From positions 62,001-126,000 of the forward strand of contig JAFRSH010000006.1 of assembly GCA_017427685.1 (NCBI GenBank): a stretch of DNA of 64,000 nt, in the 5' to 3' direction. Shown in pieces: positions 1-8,369 of this stretch (the first letter of the stretch is position 1; every line of letters starts with the position of its first letter). This stretch comes from Lachnospiraceae bacterium (GTDB lineage: Bacteria; Bacillota; Clostridia; Lachnospirales; Lachnospiraceae). The notes below the pieces were generated by a model. It was not told where the DNA came from and did no database searches. It worked only from the letters and a program-made list of their open reading frames with translations. Both the position numbers and the translations under genes were made by a program.

Positions 1-565
1 GTACGACACCGTAGGACCCCTTAAGAAGCTCTCCGACCTTGTCGGAACTCTTGCTTGCTTCCTTTCGGACATTCACCTGATACTCGATGTTCTGAAGCAC
101 GAAATGAGTCTCCGTTCCGTCAAACTTCAGCTTCTCCTTCGGAACACTCTGGCCTATCGGAAGCCCCTCCGCTGTCTTGGTGGGGATTTCGACCGGCGTG
201 TCGTCGGTCGGGGTCGTGTCCGGAGTCTCGGGAGTTGTTTCTTCAACGCTTATGCCCTCAGTCTCGACTGTTTCCGGCTTCGATCCGGCATCTGTATCAT
301 CCGTCTTCACTGTCCCGGTTTCGGAAGCACTGTCCTTCTTCGGACTCTCTTTGGGCTGATCGGTAGCTGTGCCGCCGAGAGCCTCGTCTTCCGCTGCCAC
401 GGGAGTCTTTCCGGGCTTCTCCGTAGCTTCCGTTTTCTGTCCCGGGTCGTTATCGGTACCGCTCTTACTGTCCATAACAAGCGCGATCACCGTGATGACA
501 AGCGCGGCTAACGCCGTGCAGATAAAAAGAACCGCGACTATCTTAAAGAGTTTGTTAACATTCAT
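1..565 (-). CDS. Single-pass membrane protein with SH3-type domain (partial, C-terminus off window)
   Basis: The reading frame starts at the ATG at 563-565 and is still open at base 1, so the C-terminus is missing. About 188 residues are visible. Residues 8-31 form one hydrophobic membrane segment near the N-terminus. Next comes a long low-complexity linker rich in Thr, Glu, Pro, Asp and Lys, typical of a wall-spanning spacer. The last visible part contains VNVRKEASKSSDKVGEL, which fits the start of a bacterial SH3 (SH3b) domain, a fold often used to bind peptidoglycan. The gene is the last visible one of the CIS block and lies 41 bases after the GHKL ATPase gene. An outside, wall-binding role is inferred from this topology; a link to the injection machine rests only on position. 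Confidence 0.7.
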   Translation of the reverse strand, partial: MNVNKLFKIVAVLFICTALAALVITVIALVMDSKSGTDNDPGQKTEATEKPGKTPVAAEDEALGGTATDQPKESPKKDSASETGTVKTDDTDAGSKPETVETEGISVEETTPETPDTTPTDDTPVEIPTKTAEGLPIGQSVPKEKLKFDGTETHFVLQNIEYQVNVRKEASKSSDKVGELLKGSYGVV

Positions 566-606
566 ATCCTTAGGCCCCTCTGTTTAATAAACTTTATACC
601 CTTATA

Positions 607-1491
607 TCATGCTTCCGGCTCGGATTTGCCGCTGTTTCCGGGCAGCTGGATGTAGATACCCATGCCGGCTCCGGGAGCGCTCTTGGCGTAGATCGTTCCG
701 CCATAAGCATTAACTATGTCTCTTGCCTGAGTGAGTCCGAGTCCGTTGCCGCTCACTCTGTTGGATCCCTGGAAATTGAGATCGAAGATGTACGGAAGCT
801 CGTCCTTACCGATACCGAGTCCGTCATCCTTGCAAACGATGAAGATATCGTCCGCAACGTTTGAAACGGTGATATGGAGATTACCCGCGCGTCTCATGTA
901 CTTGACCGCATTGTCCACGATATTCTTCATCATGACCGTGAGCAGCTGCCTGCTGCCCGTGTACGTAACGTTGCCCGCACAGACAAAGCCTGTTCTGATG
1001 CCTGCCGCAAGTGCGAAGGGCTCCATAACGTCAAGTGTGTTCCTGACAACTTCACCCATGTCAACGGTATCCTTCTCTTCAAGAAGCTCTTCGTTAAAAA
1101 GAACCGTCTTGATCTTCGTGACCTCGCGGACTGTCTCCACTTCAACGACCGTCGCACCTGATGCCGATTCATCGGGCGTGCTGTCCGTTCCGACCGCGGC
1201 ATCCTCGGGAGCGCTGACAACCGTGATACTCACGGGCTGCGCCGGAGCTTCCGTTACAGGTGCGCTTTGTTCCGAAGGAGCGGGTTTTTCAACAGCTTCA
1301 GCAGGCGCATCGACTTTCTCTGGTTTACCCGCGATCATAATCAGAAGCACAAGGAAAAGAACCGTTTCCAGCACAAAAAGGCTCGTCGTCACTATCTGCG
1401 GGAGCCGGTAGATCCCGAACAACGCCGCAATAAACACCGCCAGAGCGACGATCAAAAGAAGTATCTCTTTAACACCCGATCTCTTTTCCAT
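607..1491 (-). CDS. Membrane-bound GHKL ATPase, histidine-kinase-like without a phospho-acceptor histidine domain
   Basis: This 294-residue protein has two membrane segments (about 8-30 and 34-54), a Pro/Ala/Glu-rich linker, and a C-terminal histidine-kinase-type ATPase domain (about 150-288). The ATP-binding boxes are clear: N box NIVDNAVKY near 190, G1 DDGLGIG near 222, F box FDLNFQG near 236 and G2 GNGLGL near 248. No DHp helix with an H-box histidine precedes them, so autophosphorylation as in a standard sensor kinase is not supported. No response regulator lies nearby. It follows the AAA+ gene by 101 bases within the CIS block. It could be a regulatory ATPase or a scaffold at the membrane. 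The fold is confident and the role is unknown. Confidence 0.8.
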   Translation of the reverse strand: MEKRSGVKEILLLIVALAVFIAALFGIYRLPQIVTTSLFVLETVLFLVLLIMIAGKPEKVDAPAEAVEKPAPSEQSAPVTEAPAQPVSITVVSAPEDAAVGTDSTPDESASGATVVEVETVREVTKIKTVLFNEELLEEKDTVDMGEVVRNTLDVMEPFALAAGIRTGFVCAGNVTYTGSRQLLTVMMKNIVDNAVKYMRRAGNLHITVSNVADDIFIVCKDDGLGIGKDELPYIFDLNFQGSNRVSGNGLGLTQARDIVNAYGGTIYAKSAPGAGMGIYIQLPGNSGKSEPEA

Positions 1492-1592
1492 AGTTTAAAA
1501 CTCCCCCATCTTATTACGATCAAAAATCCCTGTCCGATCACAATCCTGCAGTCGAGGCGTAAAACTCAAAATCCCAATCTTTTACAGCCCTG

Positions 1593-3917
1593 TTACAGTC
1601 CTATCTGCGATGCGTAAGGTTCAAAATCACCCTTTGTAAATACCTTTCCGACCTTGATGAACTCGTACTTGATCGCCATGAGATAATGCTTCATGTGCAC
1701 TTCTTTGCCGTCCCCGTCGGCTGCCGCAAGGAATGCGGCGTTCAGGATGCAGTTCTTGATATTACCGCCGGCAAACTCGAATCTCTCGGCGATGAATCTG
1801 AAATCAACATCATCCGCAAGAGGCGTTGTCTTGGGAACCGTAGTCCTCCAAAGCATCTCACGCGTATCCACATCGGGGAACTGGAATTCGACGATGTACT
1901 TCATACGTCTGAAGAACGCAGGGTCGATGTTGTGCTTGTAGTTTGTGGCCAGTACACAGACACCGTCGTACGCTTCCATCTCCTGAAGCAGGAGGGCCGT
2001 CTTGTTGTTGGCGGATGCCTGGTTCGAACCGCCGTCGTCCGAACGCTTTGCGAAGATCGTATCGCACTCGTCGAAGAAGAGGACGACGTTACACTTCTTG
2101 GCTTCGCGGAATATCATAGAGAGCGACTTCTCTGTCTCGCCGACGTACTTGTCGACAACCTTCGAAACGTCTACTCTGTAAAGCTCGAGATTAAGCTCAT
2201 GCGCAAGTACCTGCGCCATCATGGACTTACCTGTACCGGGAGCTCCGAACAGAAGCACCGTAAGGCCACGTCCGTAAGGGTATTTCTTGATGTAGTTCCA
2301 GTCGTCGTAGACCGCGTTCTTGAAGTTCATCTGCTCGATGGCATGTGAGATCGTCTCACGCTGGTCGGGGTTCATGACGATATCGTCAAATCCGAACTTG
2401 GCCTCGACACGTGTCGCTTTCTTGGAAAGCTCCGAAGACATCTGGGCGTTACAGCCCTTAAAGAGCATCGCTCTCGAGATCCTGTCCTCTTTGTTCATGG
2501 TTGCAAGGCTTCGTGCATGATGAAGAGCGTCCTTGATCTTACCGGGTGTAAAGAGGAACTTGATGGTCATCTCGCCGAGATCGCAATCGTCTCCGAGGTC
2601 GTAAGGCTTTGCATAATAGTTCCAACACTCCGTTCTCTCGGCAGCCGAAGGCGTCTGTATATTAAGCTCGGTGAAATCCTGCTTTGTGATGGTCTTGAGC
2701 TGAAGAGTCTCCATCGAGAGGGTGAACACGAGCACGCCCTTGTCGGTGAGCTTAGCAAATGCCAGATCCATGTAACCCTGGAACTTCTCTTTTTCTTCCT
2801 CGCGATACGAAAGCTCTTCGAGTACACAGGCCGCGTTTGTGAGGATACACTCTCTCGTGGCTGCCCAAAGCGCTTTCTCAACGAACGAATGGTCATAAAC
2901 AAAAAGCTTGCGGCAGTTTAGAGCGATCGCCTTCATACCACGCTCTTTGCAGAAATGCTTAACGAAGAACTTCCTACCGCTTCCTTCGTCTCCGCAGTAT
3001 GAGAAGATCCTGACACCCTGGTCGTAGGAGATCTCCATCGCCTCAAGGACAGCCTTGTTGGCGAGGATGGGATCAAGTTCCTTGGCGTCGGTGAGCATCC
3101 TCATGAATCTGATAAAGTTCTCATCGATCTTGTCGGGATTACGTCCGAAGAGGAAATCGATGACTCTCTTGTCGGGTGAAACAACCGTCGAGAAAGGCAT
3201 ACCCGGATTGACTCTCAGGTCAAATACGGGAAGCAGCTGCTCGAGGCATACCGACATATCGGCATAGACACTCGTGATCGAAAAGCTCTTGCCGTAGAAG
3301 AGCTTGGCAGCAGACTCGATGGTCGGTGCGGGGAGGGATCCGTTCTCGTTGATGACCTGGAACACGCCCGCGTAATCTGTCTGGGTCGACGAAAGAACAG
3401 CAGCCGCAAAACAGAAGACCGTGAAAGGCTCGAACTCCTGCTTTTTACACAATTCGTAGAAGGGCATCCTGACGCCCGCGTCAACGGAAGCCGCAGCCCT
3501 GCTCATGATATATTCCATGATTGAAGGAAGATCCTGTTGTTCTTCCTCCTTTGAGGATTCTTCTTTGGATTCTGAGGTAACGGAAGGCTTGTCGGCGAAT
3601 CCCGACAAAAGGCTCATGAGATCGTCATCGTCTCCGAACCCATCATACTGTTCCTCTTCCGGTTCATCTACGGACTCTGAGGGGGCAGAGCCTTCCTCTT
3701 TAACCGAAAAAGCCCGCATCTTGTCGCGGCAGATATCGTGTGCCACTTCAAGATCGGGATACAATACGTTTTTATAGCCACCCTGACCGGTCGCAAACGT
3801 GAGCTTCATCACGGAAAGATACTCATCGAGGCCCGTGTTGACGCAGGCAAACAGATTCTCCATCAGCTCGTCGTAACTTGCAAACGGTTTCCCCATTAAT
3901 TCCTTCGAACAGATCAT
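1593..3917 (-). CDS. Tandem AAA+ ATPase of the contractile injection system (Afp15-type)
   Basis: This 774-residue protein has a helical N-terminal part with an acidic linker (about 75-125) and two AAA-like modules. The second module is intact: Walker A GAPGTGKS near 557, Walker B VVLFFDECD near 613, and the arginine pair FFRRMKYIVEF further on. The first module has only a degenerate P-loop (GDEGSGRKF near 309), lacking the normal Lys-Ser/Thr. AAA+ ATPases of this kind are a standard part of eCIS loci (Afp15, Pvc15) and are thought to help particle assembly or maturation. Its start codon overlaps the stop of the 81-residue gene by four bases, which indicates translational coupling. It sits in the regulatory half of the locus, downstream of the STAS and anti-sigma genes. 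Confidence 0.88.
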   Translation of the reverse strand: MICSKELMGKPFASYDELMENLFACVNTGLDEYLSVMKLTFATGQGGYKNVLYPDLEVAHDICRDKMRAFSVKEEGSAPSESVDEPEEEQYDGFGDDDDLMSLLSGFADKPSVTSESKEESSKEEEQQDLPSIMEYIMSRAAASVDAGVRMPFYELCKKQEFEPFTVFCFAAAVLSSTQTDYAGVFQVINENGSLPAPTIESAAKLFYGKSFSITSVYADMSVCLEQLLPVFDLRVNPGMPFSTVVSPDKRVIDFLFGRNPDKIDENFIRFMRMLTDAKELDPILANKAVLEAMEISYDQGVRIFSYCGDEGSGRKFFVKHFCKERGMKAIALNCRKLFVYDHSFVEKALWAATRECILTNAACVLEELSYREEEKEKFQGYMDLAFAKLTDKGVLVFTLSMETLQLKTITKQDFTELNIQTPSAAERTECWNYYAKPYDLGDDCDLGEMTIKFLFTPGKIKDALHHARSLATMNKEDRISRAMLFKGCNAQMSSELSKKATRVEAKFGFDDIVMNPDQRETISHAIEQMNFKNAVYDDWNYIKKYPYGRGLTVLLFGAPGTGKSMMAQVLAHELNLELYRVDVSKVVDKYVGETEKSLSMIFREAKKCNVVLFFDECDTIFAKRSDDGGSNQASANNKTALLLQEMEAYDGVCVLATNYKHNIDPAFFRRMKYIVEFQFPDVDTREMLWRTTVPKTTPLADDVDFRFIAERFEFAGGNIKNCILNAAFLAAADGDGKEVHMKHYLMAIKYEFIKVGKVFTKGDFEPYASQIGL

Positions 3918-4159
3918 TGCAACGGTCCTTCCTCTCGTTTTGTCCTGAATACCGCGTACTTGTCAAAGACGCTTTCCTGCGTGTTGATTCCGCTGTTCAT
4001 GACCGACGTAAAAACTCCCTGACCCTCATTTATGTAATGCCAGACCTTTTGCTCACGCTCGATCTGGTCGTCCTCGGGCGCGTCGTCACGGCGTCTTTTG
4101 ATGGCCTTATCGTTCTGAGCTTTTTGATTCTTCTGTGTGAGCTGTTTCTCAACTCTCAT
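3914..4159 (-). CDS. Small charged protein of unknown function, coupled to the AAA+ gene
   Basis: This 81-residue protein is very hydrophilic and rich in Lys, Arg, Glu and Gln, with no membrane segment or signal peptide and no family I recognise. The start is 12 bases downstream of the anti-sigma stop, and the stop overlaps the AAA+ start (ATGA). That tight packing supports it as a real gene. It may be a small adaptor or regulator for the AAA+ ATPase, but this is only inferred from position. Confidence 0.65.
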   Translation of the reverse strand: MRVEKQLTQKNQKAQNDKAIKRRRDDAPEDDQIEREQKVWHYINEGQGVFTSVMNSGINTQESVFDKYAVFRTKREEGPLQ

Positions 4160-4171
4160 AAAGCAACTCCG

Positions 4172-4597
4172 TTAGTTTCCGAAAGCAGGCTTAATCTTGC
4201 GAAGGGTGAAGACGTTCCTGCCGTCTTTTCTCTCGTATTCAACCTTATCCATGCTCATCTTGACCATGTAGATACCGAGTCCTCCGATAGAACGGTCCTT
4301 CGCGGGAAGTGTCACATCGGGATCCTCCCTGAGGAGCGGATTGTATTCGACTCCCGCATCTTCAAAGACTATTGTAACTCCTTCGTTATCGGTATCCACC
4401 GTGATGTCCGCAAACTTCTCTGCATCCGGCAGCTGCGCGTACGCATATGAGGCAATGTTGACAAATATCTCCTCGACGGCAACATCCATAACCGCCATTG
4501 CTTCCTGATCCCAGCCGTCCCCCGCAAGAGACTCGTTCACATAATCGACGACCTGCGGCAGATTCGGAATCTCCGCATCAAATCTCGCTTTGACCAT
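4172..4597 (-). CDS. Anti-sigma-factor-type serine kinase / ATP-binding protein (RsbW/SpoIIAB-like)
   Basis: This is a HATPase_c_2 domain of about 141 residues with no other domain. Visible boxes are the N box region VEEIFVNIASYAY, a G1 motif FEDAGVEYNPL and a G2 motif GGLGIYMVK. This is the fold of anti-sigma factors that phosphorylate a STAS partner (SpoIIAB, RsbW). I chose the ATG at 4595-4597: a run of six G lies four bases upstream, whereas the ATG at 4609 would swallow that ribosome site. The STAS gene lies just upstream, giving the classic antagonist/anti-sigma pair. No sigma factor is visible in the window, so the final target is unknown; it may act on a CIS component instead of a sigma factor. 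Confidence 0.88.
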   Translation of the reverse strand: MVKARFDAEIPNLPQVVDYVNESLAGDGWDQEAMAVMDVAVEEIFVNIASYAYAQLPDAEKFADITVDTDNEGVTIVFEDAGVEYNPLLREDPDVTLPAKDRSIGGLGIYMVKMSMDKVEYERKDGRNVFTLRKIKPAFGN

Positions 4598-4629
4598 AAT
4601 ACCCCCCATTCAGAGCCGTACCTGCCGGC

Positions 4630-4929
4630 TCACTCAATGGTAATGATGCTGTCAAATCCCGAAAGCTTCAAAACCGCCATAAACGATTCACCTACATTGA
4701 TCAGCTTCATCTGTCCGCCCTTGGATTGAGCAGTCTTCTGGCCGATCAAAAGTGCCCTCAGCCCCGCGCTCGAAACGTATTCGCACTGCCCGAAATCAAG
4801 CACCAGATTCCTGACCTTCTGGAAAGCAACAAGTATCGCGTTCTGTAACTGCGCGCTTGTGGTCGCGTCAACTCTTCCTTCTATCGATAATGTAATGTAT
4901 TCACCATCTCTTGTCTCTGTAATATTCAT
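4630..4929 (-). CDS. STAS-domain anti-anti-sigma factor (SpoIIAA/RsbV-like)
   Basis: This 99-residue single-domain protein matches the STAS fold: the strand VLDFGQCEYVSSAGLRAL includes the conserved region that carries the phosphorylated serine in SpoIIAA. By alignment by eye, Ser54 is the likely phosphosite. It is followed by the HATPase anti-sigma-type gene, so the two probably form a partner-switching module in which phosphorylation controls binding. It is the first gene after the internal promoter at 5017-5045, so this module and the downstream genes could be expressed apart from the structural genes. The family call is firm; the process controlled is inferred. Confidence 0.9.
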   Translation of the reverse strand: MNITETRDGEYITLSIEGRVDATTSAQLQNAILVAFQKVRNLVLDFGQCEYVSSAGLRALLIGQKTAQSKGGQMKLINVGESFMAVLKLSGFDSIITIE

Positions 4930-5016
4930 CAGTATCCCAGCTCCTTCTTACGATTATAAGGCAAGAGTCAGCTTCCGCTTCCGAGCGGTCCCCTCTGACC
5001 GAATGCCCCACATATC

Positions 5017-5045
5017 ATTATATTACACCTTGAGTGATACGTAAA
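5017..5045 (-). promoter_or_regulatory. Internal sigma-A-type promoter ahead of the STAS/anti-sigma genes, with overlapping dyad
   Basis: Read on the minus strand there is a -35 box TTTACG (5040-5045), a 17-base spacer and a perfect -10 TATAAT (5017-5022). An inverted repeat GTGATACG / CGTATCAC (5034-5041 and 5064-5071) overlaps the inner edge of the -35 box and could be an operator. The gap between the gpI-like stop and the STAS start is 170 bases, the longest between genes inside the CIS block. Confidence 0.6.
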
Positions 5046-5099
5046 ACAAAAAGTTTATCCCCCCGTATCACGCAGTGCGACATACTGCATGCGCTCCGG

Positions 5100-6239
5100 T
5101 CACTGCAGGATCATCCCGCCACCACCGTTCTCATCGGCAAGCATAACACCGTCCGGGGCAGGTGCATCGGGCATGAGTACATTGGCATCAAGAGTCATAT
5201 GACTGTCAAGCTTTCCGTCACGGGTATCAAATACGGAAGCATTGATATCGAGGTAGCTGTGAGTGTCAAGCTCGCTCCTGCCTTCAAGGTAGATGATCCT
5301 TAAGTGTGTCCTTACGGGCACGAACTGATTGAGCAGGAATGAAAGCTGTGATTTCTTCTTCTCTTCCACAAAGGACTTTACAAGGATCGTGACATCAAAC
5401 CTGCCGTTTCCGATCATTCCGGCAGTCGGGTTGCCTTTGTTCTCAACAATGATGCTCTTCTCTCCGAGGACGATCTCACAAAGCCTCTCAAGAGCGGCCT
5501 TGGTGCCTTTCCTTCTGTTAAGCGCGGGAGCCTCCTTAACAAGTGTCCTCAGGGTCTCCTCGTCAAGGAAATCTCCGCTCACGTCGATCCCCATCCATCC
5601 GGCGTACGTGACAAGCAGCTCTTTGCCCGCCACGTCGGGATCAAGGTTGACCGCATAGTTGTCGATCTTGTCCTGGAAATCGTTGAAGACCGATGAAAGT
5701 ACCGAGAGGTATCTGTGGAAGAATTCTCCCCTCTTTCTGTATATCTCGGGGAGAGTACTCATAAAGGTGTCTCCCGGATTTATGACACGGATATCGCTTA
5801 AAGGTCCCGAAAAGCTTCCCTCGATCCTGATCGCGACAAAGAGGTAACGTCCCGTCACGTCATACATGAGCAGATCCGTGGTTCCTCTGACAGACTTCGC
5901 ACCGAAGAGCGAGAAGAAATCAAGCTTGATCCCGGGATCCTCATCCGTCTCGCAAAGGAAATCGCTCATCTCGGTATCGACATGACGTCTCGTAAACACA
6001 GTAGTGTCGGTAGCGAAGTAGAATACCGTCACTTCACAGTCATCGGGTATATCCGCCTTAAAGGAAAGCCTTCCCCACTCGGCATCGGGTACTCCGCCGT
6101 CAAACGGCGGCAGGAAAAGATAATGCATCCTGTCCGAATCATCACAGAAGATCCTGCCCTTCTCGTCAACACTCAGGGCATACAGTGACGAATGATCGAG
6201 TCTGTTTTTTCTTACCGAGTATTTTTGCAAGTAAGCCAT
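5100..6239 (-). CDS. Baseplate/tail protein I-like (gpI family) component of the CIS
   Basis: This 379-residue protein has an N-terminal beta-rich half and, from about residue 160, a region resembling phage tail protein I: LPEIYRKRGEFFHRYLSVL, then FQDKIDNY, and a segment ending in NRRKGTKAALERLCEIVLG. In P2 and Afp-type systems this family sits at the outer baseplate and links it to fibres. It follows the two J-like baseplate genes by 17 bases, the expected order. The extra N-terminal half is not typical of short P2 gpI and may be a fused adaptor. It is the last structural gene before the internal promoter. Confidence 0.75.
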   Translation of the reverse strand: MAYLQKYSVRKNRLDHSSLYALSVDEKGRIFCDDSDRMHYLFLPPFDGGVPDAEWGRLSFKADIPDDCEVTVFYFATDTTVFTRRHVDTEMSDFLCETDEDPGIKLDFFSLFGAKSVRGTTDLLMYDVTGRYLFVAIRIEGSFSGPLSDIRVINPGDTFMSTLPEIYRKRGEFFHRYLSVLSSVFNDFQDKIDNYAVNLDPDVAGKELLVTYAGWMGIDVSGDFLDEETLRTLVKEAPALNRRKGTKAALERLCEIVLGEKSIIVENKGNPTAGMIGNGRFDVTILVKSFVEEKKKSQLSFLLNQFVPVRTHLRIIYLEGRSELDTHSYLDINASVFDTRDGKLDSHMTLDANVLMPDAPAPDGVMLADENGGGGMILQ

Positions 6240-6256
6240 AAAAGAATCCTTTCATC

Positions 6257-8344
6257 TCAGAACATGTTAAGCTCGATCGCGATCCTGCCGGTGCAGCAGA
6301 GCGCATTCTCCGCAGGAACGATATCAAGTCCGCTCATAACAGCGTTCTGATTCTCCGGTTTGATCGAAAGCTCGTAGATATGATCCACGCAGTCCATCTC
6401 CTCTATATCATTGAAGAGAGCGTCAAACTTAAGTATCTCACCGAAGTTCTTTTCGTTCTTTAAATAATCCAGATGCTTTTCGATCACCTTGGTGATCTCC
6501 TCAAGGCAGTTCTCGTAGTGTCTTCTGACGTAGATCGTACCGGTGACCTCTATCGGAACGTAAGCGGGCTGAACCACCTTGATGCCCGTGGTGAGCACCC
6601 TGCGTTCATCGAGGAATTCCGTGATCTTGCGGATATATATGTCCGAAAGGAAGGTTCTTTCCTCGTCGGCATAAGGCTTGACCACAACCCTGACCTCGTT
6701 CTTCGCACGATCCGCGATGGCTCTCACCTTCTGGATGCAAAGATCCGGTATCATCCTGACGAGATCCTCGTAGTCAGACTGCTTTACCGCAGTGTAAGGC
6801 GTGTTAAGATCCTCCGTAAAACGTGCCGTAAGCTCCTGAAGGTTCTCCTTGAGTCTTCCGCCCTCACCCACATAAGGATTATAGAACCTTACTTCTGTTT
6901 CGTAGCCGACAGGCACGAACGTGTTCCCGGGTCTGACGTTACCGCTCGCTCCCATCGTCACCGCGCATGAGCAGACGAAAAGCTCGGCACCGACGAAATC
7001 GCCGGCATCTCTGATGAAGATCCTTCCTTCCCTTTCATCGAGCGAATAATAGAGTTCTCCTCTCTTGTTCCTTCCGGGACGGACGAAATCGTAGACCTCT
7101 TCGCCGTCAATTACCCTCTTCGAAAGAAGTGTAAAGCTTTCGGGTACTATATTCTTAACGGGCAGCTTGATCTCCTGATCATCGTAACCGATGACCGTAT
7201 CAAGTGTTCTCTGCCTCATCAATTCTTCGTTGTATGCAACGATCTTGACACTGTCGGCTTCACCGGAAGGTCCGTATCCGAACTTCTCCTTGTCAAACTC
7301 AAAGGTGTAAAGTCCGAATGCTTCCCTGTTCATCCTGTAGTATCTGCCCTGTTCGGTGACCCTCAGTCTCGAATCACTGTAAAGCCTGTATGATCCCTTC
7401 TTGCCTTCCTTTACAAAGACGCTCATAAAGCCTTCCTCAAGGAGGTCACAGTATACCTCGATGGGATCCTTCCCACGGAATGTGTGGCAGATCGATCTCG
7501 TCTCCTTCTGCCATACTTCGAAAAGGAAGCCATGTACCGAGAAGAATCTCGGAGGAACATCGTAATCGGCTCTTTCGAGAACAGCTCTGAGGCAATAGCC
7601 GTACCGGCCTTCTTTCTCAAATTCCGCTCCCTCAACATCGGGGATCGAAAGCCTGAGCTCTCCTCCGTTGAGGAACGCGCGTGTCTGATCCTTCTTTTTG
7701 ATGTCGATAAAGCCGTCTTTCGTGTAGTACTGCCAGTTGACCGCCGCAAATACGTTCTCATGCTTGTCTCCGCCGGGAGTCCTGTGGAAGCGGTCGTCAA
7801 ATCCGAAGTAGAAAATGAGTTCCGTGTCCTTTATGGGTTCTTCGCTCAGGAATATGTAAAGCTCGTCTCCCGCTGCCGGCTTGTCTCCAAAGATCCTCAC
7901 CGTCATGGTCGAATGCCTGTCGATGAGCGAAGCGCAGTCGATCACCTTTCCCGAAGCCACCGAGAAAATGGATGTGATCGAATTGGCATGAACGATGCTC
8001 TTTCTGTTTGTCTCGAAATTGATGTTCCCGATCCTGAACTTCTGATCGTTGGGCAGGTAGAAATCGTGGTCGACATTCTCGGCAGCCAGGAGTACTCTGC
8101 CGCAGCGTCCCTCCATCGGTGTAAAGCCCATAAGCTTCAGGATGTTCTCCTTTACATTGTCCGAGACCCTTGAAAGCTGGTTGCTCTGGATCGCGTTAAA
8201 TGCAGTGAGTATCTCGAGAAGGGTGATGCCCGGGTCGGAAGGATTGAAGTTGGTCCATTCCTTCGTCAGAAGCGGGATCTTCGCAAAGGCATCCCCTAAC
8301 ATCGTCTGATAGTCCTTTGGTTCTTTTCTCTTTATCCTGATCAT
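6257..8344 (-). CDS. Baseplate J-like protein (first of two)
   Basis: This protein has about 695 residues. The N-terminal part (FNPSDPGITLLEILTAF near 35-50) and the C-terminal part around VVQPAYVPIEVTGTIYV match the pattern of baseplate J / T4 gp6-like wedge proteins (Afp11/Afp12). These proteins form the ring that surrounds the hub and triggers sheath contraction. The frame could begin at TTG 8347, but the adjacent ATG at 8342-8344 has a GAGG ribosome site seven bases upstream and is preferred. It lies 25 bases after the larger J-like gene and 17 before the gpI-like gene. The middle is long and diverged. Confidence 0.8.
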   Translation of the reverse strand: MIRIKRKEPKDYQTMLGDAFAKIPLLTKEWTNFNPSDPGITLLEILTAFNAIQSNQLSRVSDNVKENILKLMGFTPMEGRCGRVLLAAENVDHDFYLPNDQKFRIGNINFETNRKSIVHANSITSIFSVASGKVIDCASLIDRHSTMTVRIFGDKPAAGDELYIFLSEEPIKDTELIFYFGFDDRFHRTPGGDKHENVFAAVNWQYYTKDGFIDIKKKDQTRAFLNGGELRLSIPDVEGAEFEKEGRYGYCLRAVLERADYDVPPRFFSVHGFLFEVWQKETRSICHTFRGKDPIEVYCDLLEEGFMSVFVKEGKKGSYRLYSDSRLRVTEQGRYYRMNREAFGLYTFEFDKEKFGYGPSGEADSVKIVAYNEELMRQRTLDTVIGYDDQEIKLPVKNIVPESFTLLSKRVIDGEEVYDFVRPGRNKRGELYYSLDEREGRIFIRDAGDFVGAELFVCSCAVTMGASGNVRPGNTFVPVGYETEVRFYNPYVGEGGRLKENLQELTARFTEDLNTPYTAVKQSDYEDLVRMIPDLCIQKVRAIADRAKNEVRVVVKPYADEERTFLSDIYIRKITEFLDERRVLTTGIKVVQPAYVPIEVTGTIYVRRHYENCLEEITKVIEKHLDYLKNEKNFGEILKFDALFNDIEEMDCVDHIYELSIKPENQNAVMSGLDIVPAENALCCTGRIAIELNMF

Positions 8345-8369
8345 CAAAATACCTCATCTGTTGAAGAAC

